From Armillaria gallica (lineage: Eukaryota; Basidiomycota; Agaricomycetes; Agaricales; Physalacriaceae): a stretch of 64,000 nucleotides of DNA. Shown here one piece after another: positions 1 to 11,838 of the stretch. The DNA lies in assembly GCA_037576215.1 (NCBI GenBank), contig JBANDB010000011.1:806001-870000 (forward strand), in the 5' to 3' direction. The notes under the pieces are model-generated. The model searched no databases. It was given only the letters and a program-made list of their open reading frames with translations, and was not told where the DNA came from. The position numbers and the translations under genes were made by a program. How positions within the stretch are numbered: position 1 is the first letter of the stretch; every line of letters begins with the position of its first letter.

Positions 1-1148
1 ATCATGTTGATTACACTAGTTTCATGTATATAATATGGCATAGCAAATACGTTTTCAAGTCAGGAAACTGGTGAATTCAACATCTTTCGGATTTTGCCAT
101 CAAAAACAACCTGAGAACAAATGCCTACAGTATGGGTCGACAACATTTTATGAGGTAGGGAAAAGTATCTACACAGGTAGTCCAGTCCACTGACCGGAAG
201 TCAGTTTGCCGAGATTGGTCCTGCAGATATCCGATCTGATCCTCAGTCCAAAAGTAAGGGGGCCATCCTGTGCACTGTTTCATATGCATGCATCTGTAGT
301 ATGTCATCAGATGTCCAGAGGATAGCAATCCCATACCTCACATAATACTATAATTTCTCCTGCTGCTGGTCCACTTGCTTTTGTACTGCTTATCAGGAGC
401 CCCAGACATTGTACCCAGAGAATCAAACAATGATATTCAGCCATTACTGTACATTATGTGAGACAACGAGCAGACCACACTACTAAAATACCTTATATTG
501 CCATTCCAACATTGAACCAGCAATAGATCAACCTCCCAAGCTACTCATGACTCTGTAATCTCATGCAACAATCCAATCGCTGTCTTCTACAAGTGTTAAC
601 ATCATGAATATTCCAAGCCTAAAAGATATCTTAGCCGAACCCAACCTCCAAAGAAAAGAGTTCCACACACCTGTGAGCATCCTTCTCCTCAGACACTGCT
701 GTTGGTCCTGGCTCCTTGCCACTGTCTGCACTAAAATAAAAAAACAAAACAAAACAAAGGTGTACAGGCTTGGCAAAACAAGTGCACCCCAATACAATGG
801 GAGGACAGTAAGGCAAAACAATACCTGATCTCCGGGCAGATGCACAGGCACATCTTTACAGTGCCACAGAGACCCATTCTGGGAATATATAAAGCCAATG
901 CATGCAGAGAGAAAGACAAAAGAACGAGCAAGAGAGAAGAGGGCCACAAAACGGGTTGGGACTATTCAGAGAGACATGGGAGACAGTGAATGAGGTTCAA
1001 GTTTGATCATGTGCAAAGTCCAACTCCCTCAGATCAAACATGGCCAAATAACTATGTGGCACCACTGACTCAACTGTCAAAATCTTGCACGCAAAGTCCT
1101 GGGCCTCAATCATCAGAACAAATTATAGTTATTAAATTCAACTACCAT
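1..1148. other. Left-edge stretch without a recognised gene
   Basis: No reading frame here resembles a protein I know, and short frames on both strands overlap without consistent codon character. An A-rich run lies near 735-760. The stretch may be the 3' flank of the transposon gene that reads leftward from 2855, because no clear terminal inverted repeat was found that would close the element on this side. CpG is scarce, as in the neighbouring transposon sequence. Confidence 0.4.
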
Positions 1149-2855
1149 CTAAGAACAAGGTGGCAGAATATTTGCCAGATAGCTGGCCTGCCTTGGTGTG
1201 CTACCTGAACCTCCACCGGACGCTGGCAAGAAATTGTCATGGATGCCACCAAAGGCAGAAAGGTCAGCACATCCATGGGGCATGGCTGGTACTGGAACAC
1301 TGGAAACTACACTTCCCAGTCCAGAGGTACTCATGGCTGTACCAGTACTGTTGGATACCTGCGTAAGGGCTGACATCGCTTTGAAACCTCATTGATCCAG
1401 CAGTATAATCTTGTCCTTGAAATATCTAGAACAGCAGTGAGTGCTATGCTCAAGCCTTCACAATGTTGCTTACTCTTTCCAAGCCTTATTGCTGAAGTTA
1501 GATCCCTTTTCGGTTTGTAAAGTCCTCATGAGCATATCAAACTGACCCCAGAAATCTTCACCTTTAGCTGGATGAGGTGTATTCTTCTTCTTCTTCTTGC
1601 ATGGCAGCTCAACTGATGGTGCTGCTTGGTCCCTCTCGCCTTCAGAATCCTCTGCATCAGGCTCACTTCGGAAATGAGGATTCATGTGTACAAAATTTCT
1701 CTATTCCGATTCAGACAGGTCTCATTATTTAGCACAAGAAGGATACATACCAATAATGCATTGCGACATGTTGTGCCTTTCTCCAGAGTGGCAGCCGCCT
1801 CCGCTTCCTCTGTTGTGGTGGCTGCAGGATGGAAACGGCAAAATTTCTGATTCATTTCAAGAGTAAAAATGACAAGCAGGGTATTGGGTACACTCTTGAA
1901 GATCTGGGTCACATCAACATCAATAACAGTCACAGAAACTAGCATACACACTGACCATCTCCTTGAAATTCCCCCGAACACTGGCACAATGACCTTTGAT
2001 AGTACTAATGAGTACTTTCTCATGTGCTGGATTTCCAAAGATGTTCGTAAACTGCATAGACACCTTATCCTTCTCAATGATGTTCTGTTTTGGGGGTCAG
2101 AGGCTGACCAGTCATGTAGTCCATCAGACATACCATCACCTCCAAATGAATGTCAGAAACTGAGGCACATCTGGGTGCATAGATCACATCATGGGCAACC
2201 ACTCATATGTTAGCCTCCTGCTCCTTTGTTGTTGTGAAAGAGTCATCCTGATGGATAAAAGGGATATCATTGAAGAGCCCTTGAATGTTACCCACACTCT
2301 CGTCATCTTCATTTTGGCGCTGAAACAGATCCAGGGTCACTGCAAGTAAATAGAGGCGAGTGAACATGTCAGGAATGGACAATCCCTCCATCATGGACCC
2401 CATCTGAGGAGATTTCAGCCATTGTCATATTAAAAGGACTGATACCTTACACAGACAAATGCAATAAGCTTGGCCTTGTCAGCAGCCAACAGCTGGAATC
2501 CCTGGGCAATTGAGTCAATGTCCTCCAGCAGGATGACCATTGAACTATCTGGAAACATCTGAACTGTATGAACAGCCTGACCCTCTCCAGATGGCGCAAA
2601 CTCAGATGGGAGACCATCTCCAGGACCAGGACCTGCCTGCATGTGGTTGCTCTGAGATGGCGGCATTGGTGTAATTGGTTCCCAATCAGGATCTGTAAAT
2701 GATTCGCTCATTGAGGCAGCAGCAGAGGTGGCAATGGTAACAAGGATGAGCAAGAAAAAAAAGCTCTCACGTGCTGTGATGGTCAATGCACCTATTTCAA
2801 CAGGAGTCAGTGACTCAGCTTTTTCTTTGCCTGGATATGGCAGACTCAAGTCCAT
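1149..2855 (-). pseudogene. Transposon accessory protein, function unknown, broken
   Basis: Reading leftward from an ATG at 2855, a chain of exons can be followed. The first (2855 to about 2449) is acidic and proline/serine-rich with a hydrophobic stretch at residues 30-50. An intron GTAAGG...CTCAG near 2448-2403 leads to the exon at 2403-2203. A later exon (about 2110-1945) contains TNIFGNPAHEKVLISTIKGH, and another ends with a lysine-rich run followed by GEDFWGQFDMLMRTLQTEK (1685-1470). FWxQFD-type tails are frequent in Agaricomycete transposon-associated proteins. A TGA interrupts the frame near 2217, where CGA (Arg) would restore it, which suggests C-to-T decay. A Ser/Gly-rich frame at 1376-1149 may be the last exon or a separate one. 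I do not recognise a function. It sits head-to-head with the plus-strand gene at 3028, about 170 bases apart. Confidence 0.45.
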
Positions 2856-3027
2856 TCCAGTCTCCTGCCAGCCATGTCTCAGCTGCGACTAAAAGATCGT
2901 GAGCTTTTTAATTCACCTTAATCTTCCAGAAACTCAGCAATATTTTCTACAGGCCAATTAGCTCTCACCCCCGAATGACTGCTTAAAAAACAACTCAGTC
3001 AGGTGTTATCCCAGCATCAGTGTACAA

Positions 3028-3687
3028 ATGACATACCTTCATTGTGATTCTAACTTTCTTCATGACAGATTGTTTAACGGTGGACCACTGGACAGTCAGC
3101 TCTCAGATGATGAATACGTGCGCCAGCTGGCTCCAGTAACACCCACCAAAAGACTTCCTGGATCTTATTCCAAGCCTATTTCCATTGCAAGTTCGCCATT
3201 CATTCCTGGAGGACAAGCAGAAGCCTGTGAGTTACCTGCAGTACTGATGTGATTGTCTTGCCGTCTAACAAAGTCAGATGAGAGGTTTGGGAGCAAGGTG
3301 GTTCCATTACAATGGCCAATCTCTCCTATTGCCAATGTCACGGTCACCACAGGCCTCTCCACTTCCACGACAGTCATGAAAGAGGACCGCCATGCAGCCA
3401 TAGATGTAGACCTGACCCCAACAGAGGCAGACGTGCTTCGATGCTTCCACAGAGGTGTTACCCAAGCAAGTGAAGAGCATCAAAATGAGCTTATCCAAGA
3501 GCGCCACACATGGAAGGCCTTATATATGGAACTCGCTCAGAAAGAGCTGGAGCAGTGCAGAGACATGCAGCGAATGGCTGCAGAGATGGAAGCCATGAGT
3601 CGCTTCCTGATGCAATATGGAATAGCTTCCTCAAATGAGGCTGCCCTCATGAATAGCACTGATCATACCAGTGGAGAAACTCTGTAA
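3028..3687 (+). CDS. Small transposon-associated protein with C-terminal coiled coil
   Basis: Two frames join across a probable short intron that begins with GTGAGT at about 3229, just after GGQAEA; its acceptor lies in or after 3240-3270. The first part (from 3028) contains SQLSDDEYVRQLAP and a proline/serine-rich stretch. The second (to the TAA at 3685-3687) contains DLTPTEADVLRCFHRGV and then a long charged helix rich in Glu, Gln, Met and Leu (about 3466-3610) that should form a coiled coil. No catalytic motif is visible. It diverges from the minus-strand accessory gene, so the roughly 170-base gap may hold promoters for both. It could be a DNA-binding or dimerising helper of the transposon, but that is inference. 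The start codon is uncertain because an upstream exon may be missing. Confidence 0.45.
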
Positions 3688-3934
3688 ATGATGTCTATTG
3701 AAAATGTCCTGGATATGTAAATATTGATGGGTTAATGTTTTGTGTTGGCTGTGATAATGAATAACAACCATCTGCCATGACCTGAGATAATGGATGAGGA
3801 TGATACATCATCAGTGTGTGGATCCCGGACAGCATAGGAATGGTGGGCATTCTATTGTTTTGCTGTAGCATATTATAACCAGACATTGTGGATGGTGTAT
3901 ATTGATACTGAGGATTTGACATGATCATGGTAGG

Positions 3935-5189
3935 TCATGGATATGGACAATAGCGCAACTCGGTCAGGAAGGACATGAGTGTGGAGCCTGAGTCAGGTTG
4001 TGTAGTCGATGTGTTGAGGGTGGCCAGGTGCAAGGTGTGAACCGGGAGTACAGGTGATTGACCTGACTGAGGACTACTGCACCAAGAAGTCACCCTCATG
4101 GTGCTAGCAGCTTGCAGGAGCTGATTGTTAACACACACTTCCCTATGGGCACTCTCCCAGAGAATAGAATCCACCTCGGTGTCTGTAAGCCTGGGAGGGT
4201 TGAGTTGGTAATGCTGCAGATGAATTGCATCCTGCATTTGTGCTGTATTGAGGATCAGATGTGCCAGATAGTCATTATGAACTACTTTGGGCTTTGTCTT
4301 GCTGGTTTTCTGATGCTCCTGAAGGATGGAAGTCTCTCCTGGTTGCATCACACTTGCCTGTCACACAGTCACGCTGCACATTTATGGTGCACAAGAGCTC
4401 CTAGTAACCAATGAGGGATGCTATCTTCAAACACAATGGTGTTGTGACTTACTGACATGGCCATCAGCTCATAGGTGCTTGTCATTGTCAATGCTGGCAT
4501 CCCATATGTCTCTGTTGCTGGAACTTTATGGCTGATGTCGCCCAGCTGGAGAAGAACGTAGTCTGCCTGTTTACTCATTTCTCCACCAGAATTGACACAC
4601 TGCAAAATTTCTGCCACCTGCCCAACCCATATCTGTCTCACTCTCCTTGGGTCTTGAACAATGACAAAGTCTTCAATCCGGCATTGGTCACCATTGTTCA
4701 GATACATTGAGTCCACCATGTAGAACTTGTCCGCCGTCCCAGATGCTGGTCATGCATGTAACCTGCCCATTTGAGTAGCTGACTACACACATGACGGTCA
4801 ATTACTGCGAATGCAAGTACCACGCTGCTGATCCTGGATATGGGAATCATGTAACCCCAAGTATCCTGTAACCACACTAGATGACACTACCAGAGTAGAA
4901 ACACCTTTACCAATAGAAGTCCAATCCTGCCATCAGCGAGAGAATGGCTGGGATGGGATCGTCGGAACTGTGCTGTTGGCTTCTAAGGTCGGAGTAAGAT
5001 CCTGTGGCGTGTAGCTATCTTTCAGGAGAAACAGACTACCACTCAACAGGTGGCACACTCGATTGCCCTGAGCAAAAGCATTGCTGATATCATGAGATGG
5101 TGCATGTTGGTTCAAGTGTACACTTTTGGCCCGAATGATAGCATTAAATGATTCGAAAGCTTCTGTGGCAAAGAGCATCACAGGACCGA
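3935..5189 (-). pseudogene. Transposase-like gene, C-terminal part beyond the insertion
   Basis: This continues the gene cut at 6558. The first residues, ATEAFESFNAIIRAKSVH and SHDISNAFAQGNRVCHLL (about 5175-5010), are the stretch that normally follows HIRRFGP in this family, so it joins directly to the upstream half. Further on come a frame with GQVAEILQCVNSGGE and YVLLQLGD (4719-4380), a Cys/His-rich spot near 4375-4330 (HHKCAA, then CVTGKC in another frame, implying a frameshift), and LILNTAQMQDAIHLQHYQL (about 4240-4190), a tail typical of the family. The final frame ends at 3935. The tail has no assigned function. Frame changes between blocks and the upstream insertion make it non-functional. 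Confidence 0.7.
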
Positions 5190-6557
5190 TGATACGCCGT
5201 CTACACGTTCACACCTAGATTTTGCGATTTTATAATAATACTATTGCATATCTATCTTACATTAGTGATACTTAAAGGACTATAGCTGAGGCTTCGAAGC
5301 TGATAGTTAGACTAGTATGCGACTAGTAGAGCCAGGACTTAGATGCGATACCACTAGTGGGTTAAATCTACCAGCCGGCCATACTAGTGACTTGAATGCT
5401 AACAGGGCTAAGTGAATACGGCCACTAGTGGACAAGTAACGCGACTAGCGCACCAAACAAGAAGCAGAGGACACAAATCTCATGAAGTTCGGTCACTAGC
5501 GAGCCACTCTGGGCATAAACACCTAAGTCAGGTTAACTAGTCATGCGGCAATCTCGAAACAGGACTTAGAAATGAATTAGCAACGGATTAACCTTGCGGT
5601 AGATCCGCCGGGTGTGATACAGATCCATTGCGATCGGTACTAGTATAGCTGGGCTGCGCCTTCGATCACGATCGACAGCTGTTACAGGCACGCTCGCCTG
5701 GCTAGTCATTTATCCTTGGCACTAGTGGAGCATCGCTGGGCCCAGGACACGGAATACAACCGCTAGCAGAGCTCCTAGGCTCACTAGTCAGCAAGCGATC
5801 GTTTCTAGACCGACTATTGCGTGATTATTCACCATTATTCGTGACTAGCCAAGAAATCCTTATCAATAATACCCCTCTAGTCAGTTATTTATATCTCGAT
5901 CGTACCTTGTTTGTCAGTATATAAGTAGTAGAATAGGCGCACGCGCGGCTCAGGCAAGCCATCCCTGCAATTGTGACCTACTAGTCAGTATCTAGTGCCC
6001 CAATTAAAGGCTTTTGTGCTTAACCTCGACGAAGCGGCTACTAGTCGCTAAGTTACCCATAGCATTGAGTGAATAGAAGTGTCTTAGAGCAATTTTTTGT
6101 GTCCTGCAAAGGCCAAGAGTGTTTCGAAGTTAGTTCAAGCGAGTTCTCGAAGTTTAAAGTATTATTCTTAGGCCAAGAGCGCCACTAGTCTGCCTAGAAA
6201 GCAACTAGTCAAGTGTTTATTCACTTGTAAGACATTATAGGGCCAAGAGAGCCACTAGTTCGAAGCAGTCCCAGTCAGAGCGAGTGCAGTAGCTCAAGTC
6301 GAGTCACTATTCATCCAATTGTGTCTTACAAACCCCACTAGTGTGAGTAGTATGCTTGTATAGCTCACTAGTAATGAAATAAAACATCTTTAAACAACTT
6401 TCCTTGATTATTGAAGTCTGCAGAGTGCTTCTATCATACTTGAAATGCCAGAATTCAATACATTGGTGATAAGTGTAGAGTTAGTGATTGGTTTAGTGTT
6501 GTTGGTGTTCATTGCCAGCCTCTAGTCCATTTGCCACTCACCGTTACCGAGCACATC
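5190..6557. mobile_element. 1.37-kb insertion rich in ACTAGT palindromes
   Basis: This block separates two halves of one reading frame (HIR-FG at 6563 and GPVMLFATEAF at 5187), so it is an insertion. The 5-mer ACCGA at 5185-5189 and 6558-6562 is a candidate target duplication. It holds sixteen ACTAGT hexamers (5311, 5322, 5353, 5383, 5424, 5536, 5639, 5721, 5783, 5980, 6040, 6184, 6204, 6254, 6337, 6367), several within the decamer CCACTAGTGG, plus many near-matches. GGCCAAGAG recurs at 6111, 6171 and 6241. No protein is visible. The block is much richer in CpG than its flanks, so it is foreign to or younger than the host transposon. Terminal repeats are weak at best. It could be a non-autonomous element whose palindromes are transposase binding sites. 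Confidence 0.65.
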
Positions 6558-9500
6558 ACCGAATCATCTGATATGATCAGGTAGATGAATCAGGATATGG
6601 AATTTTGGTTTGTTAAACCAGCGGTTGGTCCATTTTGCTGCCAGAACCAGGAAATTACGAATCTCATGGGTTAATGTGTCCTGGATGTACAATGAGTATC
6701 TCCCATGACTCTAGATCACAATGCTACATACCAGATAGGCATTCAGATCAGCAATTTCTGGTTGCCAAATCAATGGGACCATCCTTGAGAGTGCAATCCA
6801 GGCATTCCAGCATTCCTCCGGCACAAGGTCATATATCACATAGGGCACGATCTACGCAATCGCTCGAAAATCATGGCCTGTCAATGAACCTGCATATTGA
6901 ACCAATGTATGACTGGCCAGAGGTGAAAGGCCCAGGCCACTGACATCCAGCGAGGAGAGCTGGGTTTCAAGAAGTCTCTTCTTGTCTTCTTTACCCTTGA
7001 GCTGATTCTGGATGAGATCTCTCCAGAAATACTTGATGAATCTGAGGAGAACAACATGTAGGATCTCAACAGCTGTGTCCTGATGAGGATCAAGCCCTAT
7101 GCAGTCATCAGTTGCTTATCCAAGATGTGCTCAGACATGCTCTCACCTTTGATACGCCAGACTGGACTGTGGGTATTGCTAGGAAGCCTCGCAATTTCCT
7201 TATCTAATGCCCTCTGATGGTTTTCAGCACCACATTTCTTTTTGAACAAGTTTTGCAGATGTTCCAGGAAATGCATCTGATAGGTGTCCTTGATACCAGA
7301 CTCTGTTTGCATTGATTTGAGTTTTGTTTCAGTTCCAACCTTCTTCACCTCACTAAAATAGGTGTTCAGTCGATCCAGTGTTTTGGCCTTGGTTCAGGTT
7401 TTTCCCAGCTGAACAATGAGTGAATTAGAGCGTGATCAGGTGTCAACAGTACACAGTCCTACCTTGATAAAGTTCCCAATGCACTTCATCATCTGCTCAA
7501 GATTCTCAACAATCTTCTTGCCTCGATGTTTCACCCCTGAAGGACTTGCTGGTCGCTTGTCATCACCACAGTCACTACTCGTTTCCGGTCCCACCATCTG
7601 TGTATCTTGGTCACCATCCTTGGCATCCTTTCCTTTCACATTGCACACACAGCAGAAGTACTTCCCTTGCAAACTGATGTGACATGCAAATTTGCTCTGC
7701 ATAGGGTTGTCTCCAAGCATTGCGAGAACCACAGGGAAGACCAGAACAGGTTCCTGAAGCTCGCAGTCCCATGCCCAGATACTGTTCTTCTCAGCTTCCC
7801 TGCATGCCTGTTAGGACAATCATATTGAAAGAGAATCAGATAGACACACGTGAGCTGATCTGCAATTCCATCAAGCATTTCTAAGGGTAATGCCAGGTTG
7901 GAGGTGGACAGAAAGTGGACATTATACTCCTTCTGCCCCTCTGCACGAGACAGGCTAGCTGGAGTGAATAGGAAAATATTGTGCTTATTCCACTTTTTCG
8001 AAACATTCCTGGATGTGTCATCGCAGTATAACCAGATAGGAAAGGAGAGTACGTGAGCCCTGTGAGCTTTCACTCACCATTGATTGCCCTGGCATGAATC
8101 TGTCAAGAGCCAAGGCTTACAAAGGGATGTCTTGGGATCGAGGACATCTATTGTGTTGTCAATTGGTGAGTTACATAGAAGAAAATTGTGACGACGCACA
8201 CAGGATATTCGCAGGATCAGGAATACCATACAAGCCAGCATCAGACTGTATCTCAGGCAAGTTCTTGAGGAAAAGATCTGCCCCAACCTCGTAGTCATCT
8301 TTCTTGATGACAGCCCAGCCAGATTGGCCTTCTGTTGTAATCGGCTCAAAGCTCCAACATTTGGCAAAGAGCTTCTCGTCACATAGAAACCATCGCACTG
8401 GCATACAGTACATCTTGTTATGGAGATACATGGGCTTGTATATGTAGAAGTCACTCTCGCTGATGTGGATCATTAGTGTGAGCTCATTGTTGTCAAGGTC
8501 GTTTAACCAATGGTCAGCCTGGTTGGCTTCCGATAGCTTGTTCTGAGAATCTTCTGGGTAGAACTTGAGATGGGGACAGACTTTGGGGTTGGCCATCTCC
8601 TGCACAAGCTCTGTAAGTACTGGGACATTGCCTAACCGATTCACAAGAATATGATGTACCTGTGCAATCAATTGTGTGAGGTCATTCACAAAGTATTTGT
8701 GTCTGAGGGCACCATCGTAAGCTAATGTATCAATGCTGCAGAGCTTTTGAAGAGCATCATTGAGGCTCTGCATAGTCTTGACGCTAGGTACATCATTAAC
8801 ACCATTTTCCTTAAGAAGCCAGAGGAAAAGGTCAAGCTGCTGATGTGAGAAAACTGATCGAGGCAGATGCATGAGAATGTCGAGGGTACACATCTGTAGG
8901 GTTGAAACCTTGTCAGTGAGTAATGGAGATCAGAATGCAAGGGCGACATACAACACAATCAGGCCATGGATACCAATAGTGAGACATGAGTGGGCCCATG
9001 GTCCATATCTGCTCTCTACCCATGGGCTCAAAGTTGACTGCATGTTACATAGTTGTTAGTTAAATCACTCATAATGCAGGATATGAGCAGGACTACTCAT
9101 GACCAATCCCCCCAGGAGAAATACCCTCATCTTCACTATTAGTATCAGATCGCTCATCTACACCCTCAAAATCATCCTCCAAGTCAATGTTTTTGGGGTC
9201 CTCCTCCATGTATTGCAAGAGAGCCTCAGCAATCTGACTCAATCCCTCCATTGGCATCAAAAGGATTCCAGTCCAAGGAAGGGATTTGCAGTGATGGTAG
9301 CACAGGAGCAGGGTTGACGTCCATACCAGATAGGTCAGAGTCTGAACTGGGTCCAACACTGGAAGCACGAGTCATGGACTGCAGCAAACGATGTGTGCCC
9401 ATGTCCAAAAGGTATGGCTTAGGATCATCTTGGATGTTGTAGCTGGTCTGGGGAGGAGGGACATTTTCCTTCTGCTGGGCAAGGAAGTGTTGCAGAGCGA

Positions 9501-9642
9501 CCTCATGAGTGCGAGAGAGCTCGTGAATGTGCACGTTATCGAGCTGCTGTCCTCTCGCATCTTTACAAATGAGGCAGAAAGCTTGGTTGCATTGCACATG
9601 CCATACTGTACATGCAGTCAGCAGAATGTAATGCCATGGTGA
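6558..9642 (-). pseudogene. Transposase-like gene (Plavaka/tnp2-type), N-terminal and core part
   Basis: The minus strand holds, in order: a zinc-finger-like start (FCLICK...HIHELSRTH, about 9595-9500), an acidic Asp/Glu-rich stretch (about 9210-9093), a long exon with FLWLLKENGVNDVPSVK and FYIYKPMYLHNKMYCMPVRW (8893-8171), the core LSFPIWLYCDDTSRNVSKKWN (8060-7990) and GDNPMQSKFACH...GKYFCCVCNVKG (about 7715-7625), then LPSNTHSPVWRIKG (about 7190) and DPHQDTAVEILHVVLLRFIK (about 7092). These motifs in this order mark a protein family common in Agaricomycete repeats and related to tnp2-type DDE transposases. Defects include a frameshift near 9245, an in-frame TAG near 6850 (where CAG would fit), and a TGA in HIR-stop-FG near 6565. 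The coding sequence then stops abruptly at an insertion and resumes at 5189. Confidence 0.7.
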
Positions 9643-11769
9643 GCTGATGAACCTTGGGGATTTAGTATGGGAGGCATGTTATGTGAGGCTGGTGTTGCTG
9701 GGAGCTGATCAACAAAGTCATGTTGCATCCCACGGAAACAATTGTGATCATCGAAAATATGTATTGAGTATAATGGTCTAGGGAAATATACAATAGAGGG
9801 TCAGATGTAAGATCCAATAGTCAAAAAGGGGAGGATGGGCTGAGGATGAGAGAGAAATGGATTCAGGACAAATCGGCAACGTATCCTAATCCCATTGCAT
9901 GTGGATCGATCCCCTGGGCAAACATGCCTCTGACTGTGTAGAAGTATTATAGGATAGTAGACTGAGATACAGTTCAACTTCTGTAGCCTACAAAGGACTG
10001 TATCAGCAAAAATACCAATACTGAATTAATATCATATTAAAATCATTAGGCAATGGGATTGAGTGAAACACACAAAAGGTGGCTTCGAAAACTTGGACAT
10101 CCTATATGCACATTTATTAGCAGATCGGGATGGATTGGATGGGTCTTATCAACAGTACTATATATAAATTTGAATATATGACAACTCTTCCACAGTTAGA
10201 GATATACAGAGATGCATGGAGGAGGTATCTTATTGAAAAAGCCTCAAAATTAAGAAAAGTACCATTAATTATCGAATATCTGCTTCCCATTACATCCTGG
10301 TCTACCCAATTGTACATATATATATGATAAGCACTTACAATTGAACATCTCAAAAGCTCATGAGACATCGGAATGAGTTTTTTGAGCAGCAGGTGAATCC
10401 CAAGCTCTCATTCTGCAGACTCAATCACTGCAGTCCGACCAACCAAGGAGAGATTGGGTGGCTGTGCTCCTTCTTTTGTAGTCTTTTACCACCATCTCGA
10501 ACATGACAACACCCTGTCTGTTCGCCCAACAGTCCTTTCACAGGTGCAAAAAGGTATGTACTAATATTTTTTCATACTTACTATTATTGTAGATACTTTT
10601 TACACATCTGGCAGCCCCAAGAGCCCCAGATGGCCACCATTCTACCCCACCCCCTGCCATGGGTATGCCTAACATCAAAGCAGCACCGCATGCAGCCCAT
10701 ACAATCACCCAGATAGCGACTACCATCGATGAAGATGACACCAGCCTCAATGGCACCTGCTGCAGCACTTGCCACTAAATGCCAGCCTCATTCATCTCGA
10801 CCACACAACAGCCCAACATCTTCATCAGGTCCAATTGCCATGGTCTATAGGATTCAATCACGATGACGACTATAGATATGCTAGAAGATATGCCATTGAC
10901 CACCATCTATGGCCATGAGGGTGAATCAATGCAAAATCAACCGAGCACCGGTGACAACAAATTGGACAACAATGACCACAATGGAAAGAACAGATAGATC
11001 CCTACCATTACCCATGGCCCTATTGAAGAGTAGCATTGGGCTGTGAGGGACCATTGACAATGTAGGAGGGTGGGAAAGGTCTGGAAAGGTCATGGGGAAT
11101 GGTGGGATGAAGATTGGGATATCGATGGCCAATAACAACAACAACAAACACACACTTATGGCCATTGAAGCATGAACATACGATGCAGGGAATGCAGCCA
11201 GAACTATGCCTACACATCCATCACAATTCCCACCAGTGCTCACCCTATCTTTGTCAACATCAGGCTCTCCCACACGATCCAGTCCACCTATGACCTCCAA
11301 GTTCATACATCTCCCATTTTCTAAGTGGGGGAACACAATTATATTGTCTATATCTACCCTTGATGCCATCCTCACCGCCTGCCCACTCGACATCCCTACA
11401 ACTGTCTCTTTTGCCTCATATCACCCCTTACAGCCTCGCTGCTCACATAACGACCTCACCACCGCCCTTCTCGACAACATGGAATGCAGTGGTGAAGACT
11501 ATTATGCTGGATTGGCTCCTCCTTATCAAACAGCCATCGACATCGCCTGACCAGCTTTTTGGCACTTCACCTGCGGGCTATCACCCCAGATTCACATGGA
11601 ACATTGCCTTTCAACAGAGAGGGTGTCGATGCTACTGACGACACCATGCGTGACCCTGTCCCTCATCCCTATGCCTCACATGCACAGCACAACAATGGAC
11701 TTTTTTTGGGCTACTTATTCACTTCAACAATTGGATATATTGTATTCATTACAATTCATCCTCATGGAC
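9643..11769. other. Non-coding or unrecognised stretch upstream of the transposon
   Basis: No gene is recognised. Frames at 11206-11550 and 11360-11638 on the plus strand are proline/serine/threonine-rich and overlap in two frames, which argues against real coding. Sequence at 10140-10330 is AT-rich with ATATAT runs. It may include the untranscribed left flank of the transposon that reads leftward from 9642, but no terminal inverted repeat matching the other side was found. Confidence 0.35.
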
Positions 11770-11838
11770 ATGTGGCTTGGTCAGTATTAATACATTGTTC
11801 TTTTAGTTCGAATCCCACCAGTGTGAAAAAAAAATTCC
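11770..11838 (+). repeat. Possible tRNA-derived SINE head (Pol III A and B boxes)
   Basis: TGGCTTGGTCAGTA (about 11770-11784) resembles a tRNA A box. AGTTCGAATCC (about 11806-11816) matches the B-box consensus GGTTCGANTCC at all but one position. An A-run follows at 11826-11834. Spacing between boxes is about 22-25 bases, shorter than in most tRNAs, and no cloverleaf folds around the B box because its T-stem partner is missing. This fits a degenerate tRNA-derived SINE better than a tRNA gene. Chance resemblance is possible. Confidence 0.3.

Larger units (their letters stand above)
1149..9642 (-). mobile_element. Degenerate multi-gene DNA transposon (Plavaka/tnp2-like)
   Basis: Three adjacent gene remnants fit one autonomous DNA transposon: a large minus-strand transposase-like gene (3935-9642, interrupted), a minus-strand accessory gene (1149-2855) and a divergent plus-strand gene (3028-3687). 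The family assignment rests on protein motifs of the large gene, which I know from many Agaricomycete hypothetical proteins related to tnp2/CACTA-type elements. In-frame stops, frameshifts and the insertion at 5190-6557 mean the copy cannot act on its own. Terminal inverted repeats and target duplications were not found, so the outer borders are those of the coding remnants rather than of the element. It could instead be a repeated host-like family carried by another element. Confidence 0.5.

Noticed and set aside
561..947. Membrane protein frame on the minus strand
   Set aside because: Hydrophobic open frame overlaps other open frames in both strands, has no family motif and ends in an A-rich repeat-like run.
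5190..6557. The ACTAGT-rich insertion as a normal or introner-type intron of the transposase gene
   Set aside because: On the minus strand a GTGAGT lies near one end and a TAG near the other, but joining them puts the two coding halves out of frame, and a 1.3-kb intron would be far longer than others here.
11800..11830. A tRNA gene
   Set aside because: A B-box-like TTCGAATCC is present, but no T-stem, acceptor stem or anticodon arm can be formed.
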